From assembly GCA_905178155.1 (NCBI GenBank), contig CAJINV010000027.1:272656-336655 (forward strand): a stretch of 64,000 nt of DNA. The letters run 5' to 3'. How positions within the stretch are numbered: the stretch's first letter is position 1; each line of letters opens with the position of its first letter. A model generated the notes under the pieces. The model was not told the origin of the DNA. It was given only the letters and a program-made list of their open reading frames with translations, and ran no database searches. This document shows positions 11,701-20,300 of the stretch, piece after piece. This stretch comes from Amoebophrya sp. A120 (taxonomy: Eukaryota > Sar > Dinophyceae > Syndiniales > Amoebophryaceae). A program made the position numbers and the translations under genes.

Positions 11701-13711
11701 AATTTTCGCATAACATATCCAGACCCAGACATATTTGCAATGCAGGACTGGATTCGCACGACAATCGCCACCGACGTTGGTGCAGCACCAGACCTTTATG
11801 CATTACAAAAATGTCGAGCTAGTACAACTTGCATGAAAATATCTTTGGAAAGAAAATTGCAATCTGTGATGCAAATTTCGCTCGGGAAAGCAGATCTGTC
11901 ATGCATAGCTGCAATTTATACGGAGGCTCCGATACTCTTGTACGGCATAACCTTGCCACAGCAACCAAACGTCGGCTCGCAAGTTTTCGGCGGACAAAAC
12001 GTCCCAACACCGCAGCAGCAGTTCCTGATGCAGCTCCCGGCGGGTTCGCAACTGGCCCACCAGCATGTTCCGCAAACGTCCGCAAATTACCTTGGGCACG
12101 ACCCAACTGCCAGGCAGCAGCAGGTGCTGTTAAACTCGACACCGGCCGCCCAAAGTTCTGTGCAACAGAAAATGTCGGGGGGAACTACAGTGCTGATACC
12201 CAGTAGCGCGCAACAATTTGCTCCTATCGCAGGTAGCGGGCCGCAAGTTCCTCTGCAAGCCATCATGCAGACCACGCCACCGCTCCAGCAAGCACAGACG
12301 ATGGAGTCGCAGGCGATGCCGACGCAGCCGATGCAGCTGCGCGTACTACCCCAGACAGTGCCATCCATGGAATCGGTATCGACACGAAACGTGGTGCTGC
12401 AACGGCAGGTGCTAGTACCCGCACAGCCGCAACAGCAAACGCTGTTGCAGCAGCAGCCGGGCGACGCGACAACGATGGCGCAGCCGGCAGTGCGGGTCGG
12501 GCAGCACCTACAACCCGCGATGCCAACATTGCAGTACAGACCCGTCCTTTTACCGCAGCAGCTTGTGGCCTCCCAAATAATGCAACCACAAGCGTTGCAG
12601 CAGCGAGCCATCCTAGCCCCGCAGCAGATGGTACCATATTCTTCAGAAAAGTACACCCAACATGATACCAGGGAAAAAAAATGAGCCTAGTCATGCTTCC
12701 TTCTGTGTCACAAAAATATTCTGTAGCATGTTCATGACAAACCTAGTGGGCATCTTTTTCATGCTGGAGCACATCACATCATTCATCACGCATGACAGGA
12801 GCTTACCGCAGTTGTAGATCAGCAGCACAAATTTTTTCGTGCGAGAAAAAAAACAGCAACACAAATTGATTTTTCCCGGTTGTAGTGTGGGTGTAGTTTT
12901 CTGAAGGATGTACCTGTACGACCACAAATGGTCATGGCGCCGCAGCAAGTAGCGATCCAAAACCCGCAGCGGCAATCGTTTGTCCCGCCTGCAGGTCTAC
13001 CAATGAACTCGCAGCTGCAAAGCAGACCACCCATGGCACAGTACGGACAGGCAGCAGGAGGTGTACAAGCGAACCTCGGCGTTGCTGCAAGCCCGAGAGG
13101 AGTACTTCGCCCAGCCGCGGGAGAGGGAAACCAGATCAGCACGCCTCGGGAACCGGGCGGCCGGGGGGTATTTGAGTCGTTGCAATGTCTGCTTGTGATG
13201 CATATGATACTTTACTCACCGCATGAATGTCCTGTCCCGTTCCTGTATGTGCTTTCGTGCATGACAAAGAACTTCCAAATTTGCATACCATGCATGCTTC
13301 CGAATCATGCATTACAAAGTTAAAGTTATTGATTTTACAAATCAGCATTACAACTACATTCCAGGCAGCGACCAACCCCTTCGCTAAGTACGACGTGCGG
13401 CGTTTTTTGAATGGTATCCCGGGTAAAAGTGTCGCCAGCCCGTATCTGTCATGCAAATTTGCATGCCGAAAATGCAGTTCCTCATGCGCAGCTACATGAG
13501 CTGCAACTTCTAATTGTGTTTTGGAATTTGTCATGCCAGAATAAGCAGGAGAAGATCGGTTTGTGATGCGACTGAGCTAGCTAAATACGATTACGCTGCG
13601 AGCCCCACCTTGTCATGCGCAACAGCCAAAACTTGTTCATTTGTGTAGCAAATTCCCAATCCTGACTACGGGGTGGAGACGCTTTTACACAGGATGAACG
13701 GCACCCCATAG
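2720..13711 (+). CDS. Epsin-like ENTH-domain endocytic adaptor (about 23 coding exons)
   Basis: Removing introners gives one continuous frame from ATG 2720 to TAG 13709-13711. The first about 156 residues form an ENTH domain: LKEALNNNNWGCSNTILYDI, then ALAERDGRRWRRVWKALNL, then IRDKAKKIQQLLQDPDLLRK. They match epsin landmarks (NDPWGPS; GKNWRHVYKALTL; VREKAKQLVALL) in order and spacing. A Gly/Ser/Tyr-rich linker follows, then a UBA-like helix (LLRAADGNVEDACNKFF, about 8100-8150), an acidic stretch, a long Gln/Pro/Met-rich tail and, near the C terminus, TNPFAKYD. NPF is the EH-domain ligand motif of epsins. Family knowledge: ENTH binds PtdIns(4,5)P2 and helps form clathrin coats. Coding exons by eye: 2720-2758, 2973-3048, 3204-3238, 4839-4874, 5110-5165, 5461-5524, 5812-5842, 6419-6473, 6676-6752, 7001-7068, 7283-7625, about 7790-8313 (in pieces), 8519-8625, 8860-8904, 9176-9262, 11039-11164, 11380-11481, 11752-11796, 11955-12635, 12915-13167, 13375-13414, 13702-13711. 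The joints near 7.8-8.1 and 8.6-8.9 kb are uncertain. ATG 2720 was chosen because the frame is closed by TAA just upstream. Confidence 0.85.
2759..2967. mobile_element. Introner, family E (epsin intron 1)
   Basis: Ends TATCCAAGAAAAAA and TTTTTTCTTGGATA are inverted copies. The TSD is TGCGC (2754-2758 and 2968-2972). Removal joins ..SMTSMLR to WRNSSATP.. in frame. Confidence 0.9.
3049..3200. mobile_element. Introner, family C, short and diverged (epsin intron 2)
   Basis: The left end TATTGTGAGGAAAAAT is mirrored by ATTTTTCCTTGTGATA. Removal joins NNNNWGCS to NTILYDIANQ, two adjacent ENTH segments. Confidence 0.8.
3548..3910. repeat. About 100-bp degenerate tandem repeat inside an introner
   Basis: Four diverged units. 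Each contains a CGGAAGG.GGTTGC stretch, then a run ending in CGCAC or GCAAGG, GTATG.GGGC, and finally a TGGCCCAAAA-like run. Starts are near 3550, 3648, 3755 and 3860. Confidence 0.7.
3950..4795. repeat. 193-bp tandem repeat with a 33-bp palindrome, inside an introner
   Basis: Four to five units of 192-193 bp. Each carries the near-perfect palindrome with arms AGGCGAAACGCTCACC / GGTGAGCGTTTCGCCT, at 4016-4048, 4209-4241, 4402-4434 and 4594-4626. Flanking unit sequence (AAGAAGTC.ATATTGGGATC; GAGGCCCGCCCGA) is highly conserved, so the array is recent. Confidence 0.9.
4875..5109. other. GT-AG intron of the epsin-like gene
   Basis: The donor CAG|GTATTTAGG and the acceptor TTTTCTCAG|GCG join ILEAINQ to ALAERDGRRW in phase 0. 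It is a spliceosomal-looking intron in a gene otherwise full of non-canonical ones. The donor resembles that of the 13168-13374 intron (GTATTTG). Confidence 0.75.
5166..5455. mobile_element. Introner, family C (epsin intron 5)
   Basis: The left end TATCACAGGAAGAAAGTCCT and the right end GGGAGGATTTTTCATTTTGA are an inverted pair. The TSD is AACTT (5161-5165 and 5456-5460). Removal joins VWKALNL to IEIILKHGEN. Confidence 0.85.
5525..5806. mobile_element. Introner, family B (epsin intron 6)
   Basis: Ends TATCCTGTGTAAAAACG and CGTTTCTACGCAGGATA. The TSD is ACCAG (5520-5524 and 5807-5811). Removal joins ESMKADQ to WRVIYFLDW. Confidence 0.9.
5843..6413. mobile_element. Introner, family C, interrupted by a nested family-A copy (epsin intron 7)
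   Basis: The left end TTACGGAAATGAAAATCCCT and the right end GGGGGAGATTTTTTTTTCCT form a degenerate family-C inverted pair. The TSD is GCGCT (5838-5842 and 6414-6418). A complete family-A element sits at 5869-6120 inside it. Removing everything gives YFLDWRYQENQKDV in frame, matching the end of ENTH. Confidence 0.85.
5869..6120. mobile_element. Introner, family A, nested in a family-C introner
   Basis: Ends TATCAAATGTAAAAATGTCT and AGACATTTTTACATTTGATA. Its own TSD, TCTCC, is at 5864-5868 and 6121-6125, both copies within the host family-C element. Confidence 0.9.
6474..6670. mobile_element. Introner, family B (epsin intron 8)
   Basis: Left end TATCCCTGTGTAAAAATG, right end TTGTTACTCAGGATA. 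The TSD is AAGAT (6469-6473 and 6671-6675). Removal joins IRDKAKKI to QQLLQDPDLL. Confidence 0.9.
6753..6995. mobile_element. Introner, family A, diverged (epsin intron 9)
   Basis: Left TATGCATTGCAAATATCGAT, right CACAAATATTTGCAGTTGAT. The TSD is GCAGC (6748-6752 and 6996-7000). It sits just after the ENTH domain. Confidence 0.85.
7069..7277. mobile_element. Introner, family D (epsin intron 10)
   Basis: Left TATCGCAAGAAAAAACTGTT and right AACAGTTTTTTCGTACGATA are inverted copies extended by TCACTGTG/CACAGTGA. The TSD is GGCCA (7064-7068 and 7278-7282). A 5-bp GGCCA joint cannot give an AG acceptor, so splicing is non-canonical. Confidence 0.9.
7626..7789. other. Probable GT-AG intron of the epsin-like gene
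   Basis: Donor G|GTAATTG after ..PSTSSA, and acceptor AATTTTCAG|ATTCG. No TIR was found. The reading frame of the following short exon (7790-about 7855) is not certain. Confidence 0.5.
7855..8095. other. Probable intron before the UBA-like exon
   Basis: The frame carrying LLRAADGNVEDAC is closed by TGA at 8046-8051, so an acceptor must lie between there and about 8096. The left edge TATCATGTGAGAAA resembles an introner end, but the inverted partner is weak. Confidence 0.4.
8314..8515. mobile_element. Introner, family A, diverged
   Basis: Left GCGAAAATGTCTGGGTCTGC, right CAGACGCAGACATATTTGCA. The probable TSD is ATT. Removal joins an acidic exon to a Gln-rich exon in frame. Confidence 0.75.
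8626..8859. mobile_element. Introner, family A, diverged
   Basis: Left ATGCATTGCAAATACAGC, right ACCCAGAGATGTTTGCAATG. The TSD has decayed, so the exact splice joint is uncertain. Confidence 0.7.
8905..9170. mobile_element. Introner, family A
   Basis: Left TATGAAATGCAAATATGTCT, right AGACATGTTTGCATTTGATA. The TSD is CGGCA (8900-8904 and 9171-9175). Confidence 0.88.
9600..10540. repeat. GC-rich tandem array, about 90-120-bp units, nine copies
   Basis: The core CTGCGCCCCTGGGCGGGGCG followed by a C-run and AAAGGACTACCC recurs near 9654, 9761, 9850, 9959, 10047, 10157, 10267, 10382 and 10505. Two unit lengths alternate (with and without GGTTGTTCTCCCGAACCAGG), i.e. a higher-order repeat. Each unit contains the palindrome GGGGCGCCCC. 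Long open frames through the array are compositional. Confidence 0.9.
10555..10960. repeat. Two-copy tandem repeat (about 235 bp) with a long palindrome
   Basis: Each copy starts GGGGTCGGAC and contains an inverted repeat built on AAAAGTGAC .. GTCACTTTT flanked by GACTCC / GGAGTC (best at 10805-10855). It ends with GATACCCCGGAACA and runs of ACACCCC. Confidence 0.85.
11165..11374. mobile_element. Introner, family F
   Basis: Left TATCAAAATGAAAAGCGCAG, right GGCAGTTTTTATTCTGATA. The TSD is CAGGT (11160-11164 and 11375-11379). Removal joins IGGSQV to QQNQLPYN. Confidence 0.88.
11482..11746. mobile_element. Introner, family A
   Basis: Left TATCGACTGCAAATATGTCT, right CCCAGACATATTTGCAATGC. The TSD is ACTGG (11477-11481 and 11747-11751). 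Confidence 0.85.
11797..11949. mobile_element. Introner, minor family
   Basis: Left TATGCATTACAAAAATGTCG pairs with right CGATACTCTTGTACGGCATA. The TSD is ACCTT (11792-11796 and 11950-11954). Removal joins LVQHQT to LPQQPNVGSQ. Confidence 0.8.
12636..12909. mobile_element. Introner, family H
   Basis: Left ATATTCTTCAGAAAAGTACA and right GTAGTTTTCTGAAGGAT belong to inverted arms of about 45 bp, the longest TIR seen here. The TSD is GTACC (12631-12635 and 12910-12914). Confidence 0.88.
13168..13374. other. GT-AG intron of the epsin-like gene
   Basis: GGG|GTATTTGAG ... ACATTCCAG|GCAGCG joins PGGRG to AATNPFAKYD in phase 0. The ends also form a weak inverted repeat (GTTGCAATG / CATTACAAC), so even this canonical intron may descend from an introner. 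Confidence 0.7.
13415..13695. mobile_element. Introner, family B (last epsin intron)
   Basis: Left TATCCCGGGTAAAAGTGTCG, right GGAGACGCTTTTACACAGGAT. The flanks are GAATGG/GAACGG. Removal gives ..DVRRFLNGTP and a TAG. Confidence 0.85.
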
Positions 13712-14352
13712 TCAAGGAGGTGCACAGGACCGTGTTTTTTTCAAGTACATCACAGCAGCTTTGCGGAAAGCCAAGTTCTTTCCCGTTTGGCCTGCGAGTG
13801 CATCAGGGACTCGTTGTTTTCACCAGTCTTTACCGTTTCGAAAAATTTAGACAGGAATCTTCGAAAAAAATCAAGCAATATAATTCCAATGTTATGACAA
13901 TGAAGGAGGTACAACTTGGGCAAAAAAATTATCATCTGCAAAAAGATACAGTAGTTGCTCTATGCTACACATGTGGTTACAACATGGCAGGGGATTTTGA
14001 TGTCAGAAGCAGGTAGTTTATTTGCTGTACAATTCGTGACCCGAAAGAAGTCACGTCTGTCCTGCTAGCGTTTTCGTGCCTTTACAAATTCGGCTTCATC
14101 TCAAGAACGACCAGCGGAAATAAAAATCCAGCGGGAGAACGCGCGCCCTGAATCATGTCTCCCGCGAGGACACATATTTTTCTAGATTTCAAAAGGTACG
14201 GCAGATATCTTGTGCTTACCATGTTCTTCTTGCTTTCCCCTCGGAATGCTGGTATCCGACGTTGAAAAAAAGCTTTCTCTTCCTTCAAAACGTTCCTTTT
14301 TCGCGTTACCACCTTGTTTTTGTGGGCAATAGTGTAAATCGTTTTGGTTTTT
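13712..14352. other. Intergenic, epsin-like gene to EF-hand gene
   Basis: No supported gene. It contains the 3' UTR of the upstream gene and the presumed promoter of the next. Short open frames here have no motif and average AT content. Confidence 0.5.
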
Positions 14353-17300
14353 ATGATCAGAAAACCACTGTACAAGATGGCTCCCTTTTCGCACGGCCTG
14401 CGCATGGCGCGTACATTTCTAATGCGGCTTTGCTGCTTATGCAAATTCGCCATCGCCGATTTTGACTTCGAAAGCCTGTTTGGCAACGTGGGACTTGAAT
14501 CGTGGGATAAATATGCAGCCAGCGACGCGAATGGCGACGACGCGAATGATCTCGCGGAAAAGTTGGAAGAATTCTCCAATGGTAGCTACGAGTACGAGAC
14601 CGTGAGATTAAGCTGGGACGGCATTTTGTTAGTCGACTGGAAAACACTCGCACACACAAGAAACGCACGCCGGCCCCACTTGCCTCGCTCGTTCTAGTGG
14701 TTCAATTTTCCCAATTCGAGCAAGCAAGCGACGCAGGGTCGCGTGCTCCGTTCGCATTCTGTTTTGAGATGCACGAAGAAGAATCAGCGCACTCTGCCCA
14801 TGAGTTCCACGAACGGCGCGCGGCGTGGCGTGGGCTCGTGAAATTTCTGGGACGAATCTCAGCCACAGTGATGGCGGCAATATTAGTTCTCAGCCCCAGG
14901 AGGCTCAGTCGTGTGGGCCATATCCAAAAAGGGTCGCTCGAAACCTAATTTAGCTTCTGCCGCTCGGGCTTGCAGAAGGAAATAGGATAAGCGACAGCAG
15001 CGCCCTGCGGTTTTGCACCTAGTAAAATGCCGGGAAACTGGCGGGGCCTTTTCTGTAAGATCTAAGACACGGCGGACCGTTTTGTCGGTCTTGCACTTTA
15101 AAACAGGCCACGTTGGCTTTCAGCCCCATCGCCTCCGCTATCCCGGTAACCCTAGCGAGGCCGCACTGACTTGGGAGAACACCACCGGGGGAATAGAATA
15201 AGAAAATAGCTATCGGCCAACATTCCGGTCCGCTGGGTTTTTCGTCGGGTTGTGGTATTTCAGGGGGGGAAAATCAGGCGCCGACTGGGGCTGTCGTGTT
15301 GCGTGTGTGCGAAGTCGCTTTCCATAGCCGCCAGATGCCGGGCGACGTACCGAATAGGGAACAGTTAGGCGACTACGACTTTGACGGCGACGGGGCTTTT
15401 GGGCTCTCAGAGATGAAGATCATGCACGACCTGAAGCTCGGCGACGCCAACGGAGTTGGTGAAGGCGTGGCGAAGCTCCTGTGCCCCAGCGATTGTGACG
15501 TGTCGAAGTACGACCTGGACGAGAACAACCACTATTCGCACACTGAGCTGAAGTTTCTTGCGAGGTCAATAAAAGACCAGGGCGGTGAGCTCCCAGACTG
15601 GAAGGGGTTTGTTGGACTTTGAACACACCTGCCACACTGAGTGCCTGAAGCTTCTAGCTGGCGAGATGCCTCGCAATCCCCCAGCGCTTTAACCCCTCAG
15701 CAGACAGGGCGAAAGCCTCGGGCTGCGTTGCATCCATCCCGTGGCGCCTCAGCGTTCAAGGCGCACCACCGCCATCATGCCATCAAGCTGGGCTCTGGAG
15801 GTACCTCAGACCCGCCATTCAGGTCTCGAGCCATTTCCGACCTCCCTCCACGTCGTCGCTGATGGATTTGATTCGGGACCGAGGTCCTGGGTAGAGGTTT
15901 TACTCAGGGCGGCGGCTCTGGATAAAGTACCTGCTCAGGATCTGTATACCCTGAAAGCAAGGACCCAGAGTGGGGCAGCCCACTCCGCGACGGCTACAGA
16001 TGGGAAGGTAGACCCAGATGACCGCCTGCCCATTCTGGGAAAGGTTTTTATTCAGGGCGGCGGTCCTGGATAAAGTTTGCACCCAGGGCGGCAGTCCTGC
16101 GGCTCAGGTCGCGAACAGGATCTGAACCCGTCTTCAATTCATCTGTCATTATTTGCATTTGTGGAACAGAGGACGGCTCGGGACCTCATAGAAGCTTCAG
16201 GCCTGCGTGGGGGGAGGGTTTCGATCGCATGACCGAAAAACTTTGACAAAGACGCGGCCAAGGTTGTGTATCCCGACCAGCTAACCAAAATCGACAGCGG
16301 CAAAGACTTTATAGACATCTTCGACACCGATACCGACGGCTGGTATTCCTTCCACGAGTTGAAGGCGATGCAACAATTTCCTAAGCACGGTCCGCAGCAC
16401 CTGAAAGAGTACTACGACATGGACGGCGACGGGGAACTTAGTCACTACGAAGTCAGGCTCGCAATGAGCAGGGCCGCGCATGTAACGGTCGGCGCCATCT
16501 ACAACGAGCAGGGCGGCGACGTTCATGCGGAACAACGTTCCGACTTGGAGCTGTTTACGAAGATTTCATCCTCGGGTGAAGACCACAAACTCGAACCAGA
16601 AGAGGCACGACTGGCGCTTTGGCACGAAGGTGAGAAATATGATCGGGCCGAGTACAACCATGAGCAGAACGAGCAGCTCGCTGAGCACGTAAAAGCGGGA
16701 GGACACAACTTAGCCTACCACGACATCATGAGTGACACGAATCACGGCCACCACAACCTCGCCCATGCAAAGTGGCAAAAAGTACACGACGTACTGCAAA
16801 TAAACGGCTACCTGTCGGAGAAGGCGTTCGAGCTGCGGGACCTGGATGGCGACAAGAAGATTAGCAGCAACGAGCTCAATATGATCGTGAGAAAAAACTG
16901 TCTCAGTCTCAACTTGTAATGCGCAACTTGTTCCTTCAGACAGTTTTTTGTCGTGCTCGACATGCAATCAAAGGAAACTCCGTACGTGTTTTCTCTTGCA
17001 TGTAAACAGTCACAGATTTTGCGTGTGATGCTAAGGAAATTTGTGTATCTGAAACTGCAAAGGTCTGAGACAGAGAACGTGTTTTCGTACGATACCCAAA
17101 GTCGCCGGCTTGCTGGGAAACGATCTACAAACGAAAGGCAAGATAGCCGTCGACAAAGCAAAGGTTTTGCTCCAGAGCATGAGCGCGACGAGCGACAACC
17201 CTTTGAAGCAGTGTACGGACGAAACAGGGTTCTGCGACTTCAACGGCGACGGATCTTTGACGGCTGAAGAAATCAAGCTTGCGAAACTCTGGGACGACAG

Positions 17301-20300
17301 TCCGCCCACTGCAAAAGTGAGTACGATTCTGGGAGATATCTTCCCCGACGCCACGGATTCGGAGATCAAAGGAGCTGACTTTGACGGTGACGGTGTATGG
17401 AATGTAAACAGGTCTGGGTCTGGAAAGGAGCTGTGATGCTGAATGGTCAGGATTGAGTCCGCCTTTAAATGCAGTGAAGCATGACAAATTATTTATAGAA
17501 CGCTTTCTCATGCGTGGTGCGCATTACAAACTGCGACAGTGTTGCATCCGTGAGGTACTTCTGTTGCTTATGCAATACCAATTTTTCTGGAATGCGGGAC
17601 ACGCAATACCAGATTTTGCACATTTCCAGACCCAGACGTATTTGCAGCGCATACGGTATCCTGTTGAACAACGTACCCCCTCTACACTTGCCACACAGAT
17701 TTGCTTGTCCCGCACAATTCTCATGCCGCTACCCACGGAAGCCGTTTTCCCCATGGGAGCCGTTTTCTGGTGGTGTTTGGAAATTTGTCTTGCGTTGTGA
17801 TCAGGATCAGAACGTCGGATTGTGATGCGGATGAACTAACTAGACACGACAGTCTTGCATGGCCAAGCTCGTCATACGTGAGCGCCAAAACCTGTCGATG
17901 TTTGTGATGTCCAGCCGATTTACAATCTTAACAAGGGGGGCCCGGACGTGTGTTTTCACAGGATGAACGGGCACCTGTCACAGAAAGAAATCGCGCTCCT
18001 GACTTTTGTATCAAAAAGACAAGCGCCCCACCACAGGATGTGGAACACATATATACACCCGACCTATAGACCATAACATAGTAGCCTGCGTCACAAATCG
18101 TTTTTTTCCACCCGTTATTCTGTCTTTTTCCTTTTCTCAATGTAATTCATTTTTTGTACGTTCTCTGTGCTGTATAGTTGTCTTGTCTCCAGAACACATA
18201 CTCCGGGGTGTGGGAACGCCCAGGGACACTTCGCCGGGGAACATTTCCCACATTGTATGCATCAGCATGACAAATTTTTAGCCCAGAGCAGCGACACTCT
18301 ACGTTGCACGATATCTGTCATGTCCTGGCGCGTTAGAGTCTGAACGAAAATGCGTCGCGTTCCCTCGATGCTACACAAAATCAATACAAACTGGCCGGTC
18401 GTCTGGTGGTGGGGCACTCTTTTCATTTTCATACTTTGAGCAGCAAGACCCTGACGATTTTGACCCGGACTCAGCAGCCAATAAGAAGTATCTTGACTAA
18501 AAATGTCCCAACCGCAGAGTTGCCATGCGGATTCTCAGTTGCAGGAAGATTTGTAATGCGCATCCCCACGTTGGGAATTCTTTGGCGTGATTTTTGATGT
18601 TGTAATAACACGATAGGCCGACGGCTCTGCGATCCACGGCTGTGCTTGCTAGCTTGCACTACACTACAGAGGAAAAATTGTCATGCGTAACTCCCAAAAC
18701 TTGATGGGTTGCGTAAACCACGTACCCATCTTGACTCTCGGGTGAGGACGTTTTTAGACGGGATAAAGAGTTGCTCCCAGCTATCCTCGGTAGCGATCAT
18801 CGCTTGGACTCTTACAAAATGCTGGATGGCGATGACAAGAAGCTCAGTCTGGAGGAGCTGCGGCTCGCTGTAAAACATCCGGAGACGAAGGATCTGCTGA
18901 CGGCGCAGGATCTTCACACGGTTGCCGACGCGATGTTTCCATCCGTTATCAAACTGAAAAGTGCCGGCCCCCAGAAAATACCGCGCGACGATTTTGTCTT
19001 GTGACGTTTCTCCATGAGGCTTTTTCGTCTTGCACAGAGATAATGCGAGTCGGCATACCATGACAGACGATAGTGCCTGTACTCTGCCTCTGTGCAAGGC
19101 AGAAGAACTTCGCTATTCTGGGTTGAAAACTAGAGTTGCTGCTACACAGATGGGTGTAAATATGTTTCTACAGAGTGAAGAACAGTGTTTGTATTGCAAA
19201 AGAACCAGAAGTTGCGCAATACAAACACTTTCCCGGTCTGTGGCGGGTGGAGCAATTTTCAGTTTGATAATAAGGTCCGATAACGCACACATGCTCGACT
19301 TTAATGGAGACGGAAAACTCGAGAACAGTGAATTGCTATCCAAAAAGAACATAAAAAGTGCATTGTTGGTGTACCTCTGTCTTGCAGAATCTATGCATCT
19401 TACGGCCAGGCTACTTGCAGATAAGTAAATGGCTGCACGTACCAGAGATGCATGGTAATTTTTTTGTATACATGCAGCTCTAATTTGTCGTGGTGCCGTC
19501 CCAAAAAGGTGTGCCCAAATGTGGAGGTTCTTTTCTTGGATAATTACTGGCGGCTGGGCAATTGGGGGCGCTGGTGAACACCAACGGTAAAGCGGTTATC
19601 CAAGGAAAAAAGGGTTACAGTATACACATTTGTCGGAGTTTCTGCATGACAAAGAAAACCTGTGATGCGCAGACTATAAGGGAAAACACGATTGAAATGA
19701 GGCTGGCAAGCGTTTTCTGCATGACAAATGTTACCTGTCTTGCTTGTTTCGCAACACAGTGCGTAACTGTAACACTTTTTTCTTCGCATACCGGTAGACC
19801 TCGAGTTATTGCAGGACCAGCTGGACGCGCTTCCGTCGGGTTTGCGGTATTGCAAGGAAAACGCCCACCTCCCCATTTTGAAAACGTATCTTCTGAAAAT
19901 TTGTGATGCGGATTTCGACCACAAACCCTGTCTGTCTTGCGAGAAGGCAAATCCAGGCTCTCTGCTACGCTATGCAGGCGATTTGTAATGCTGTAAGGAC
20001 TACAGGACAGCCGTCTACCATGCTAGGCGCCTACACCAAAGGGCCCCTATCTCGGCTGGCGATCTGCGTGCAGTCCTCTACTGCAAGACAAATCTGATTC
20101 GTGTACGCAAATCCAGCATCACAGATTTCCTTTTCGATATAGGGAGGGGGGATTTTTCCTTTTGATTTGCGGCAAACTGCGCTGACGGGAATATCCTGCG
20201 ACGGCGACCAAAACTTCGACCTGTGGGAGCTCGAGCTTTACGTAAAGGCGGGCGGATTGACGACGGAAAAGGTGCACGATTCGGCAATCCGTGGCATCTT

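Noticed and set aside
12087-12694. Cys- and Ala-rich minus-strand frames opposite the Gln-rich exon
   Set aside because: They are antisense shadows of CAG/CAA-rich coding DNA, as the strict complement of a long plus-strand exon with a coherent frame.
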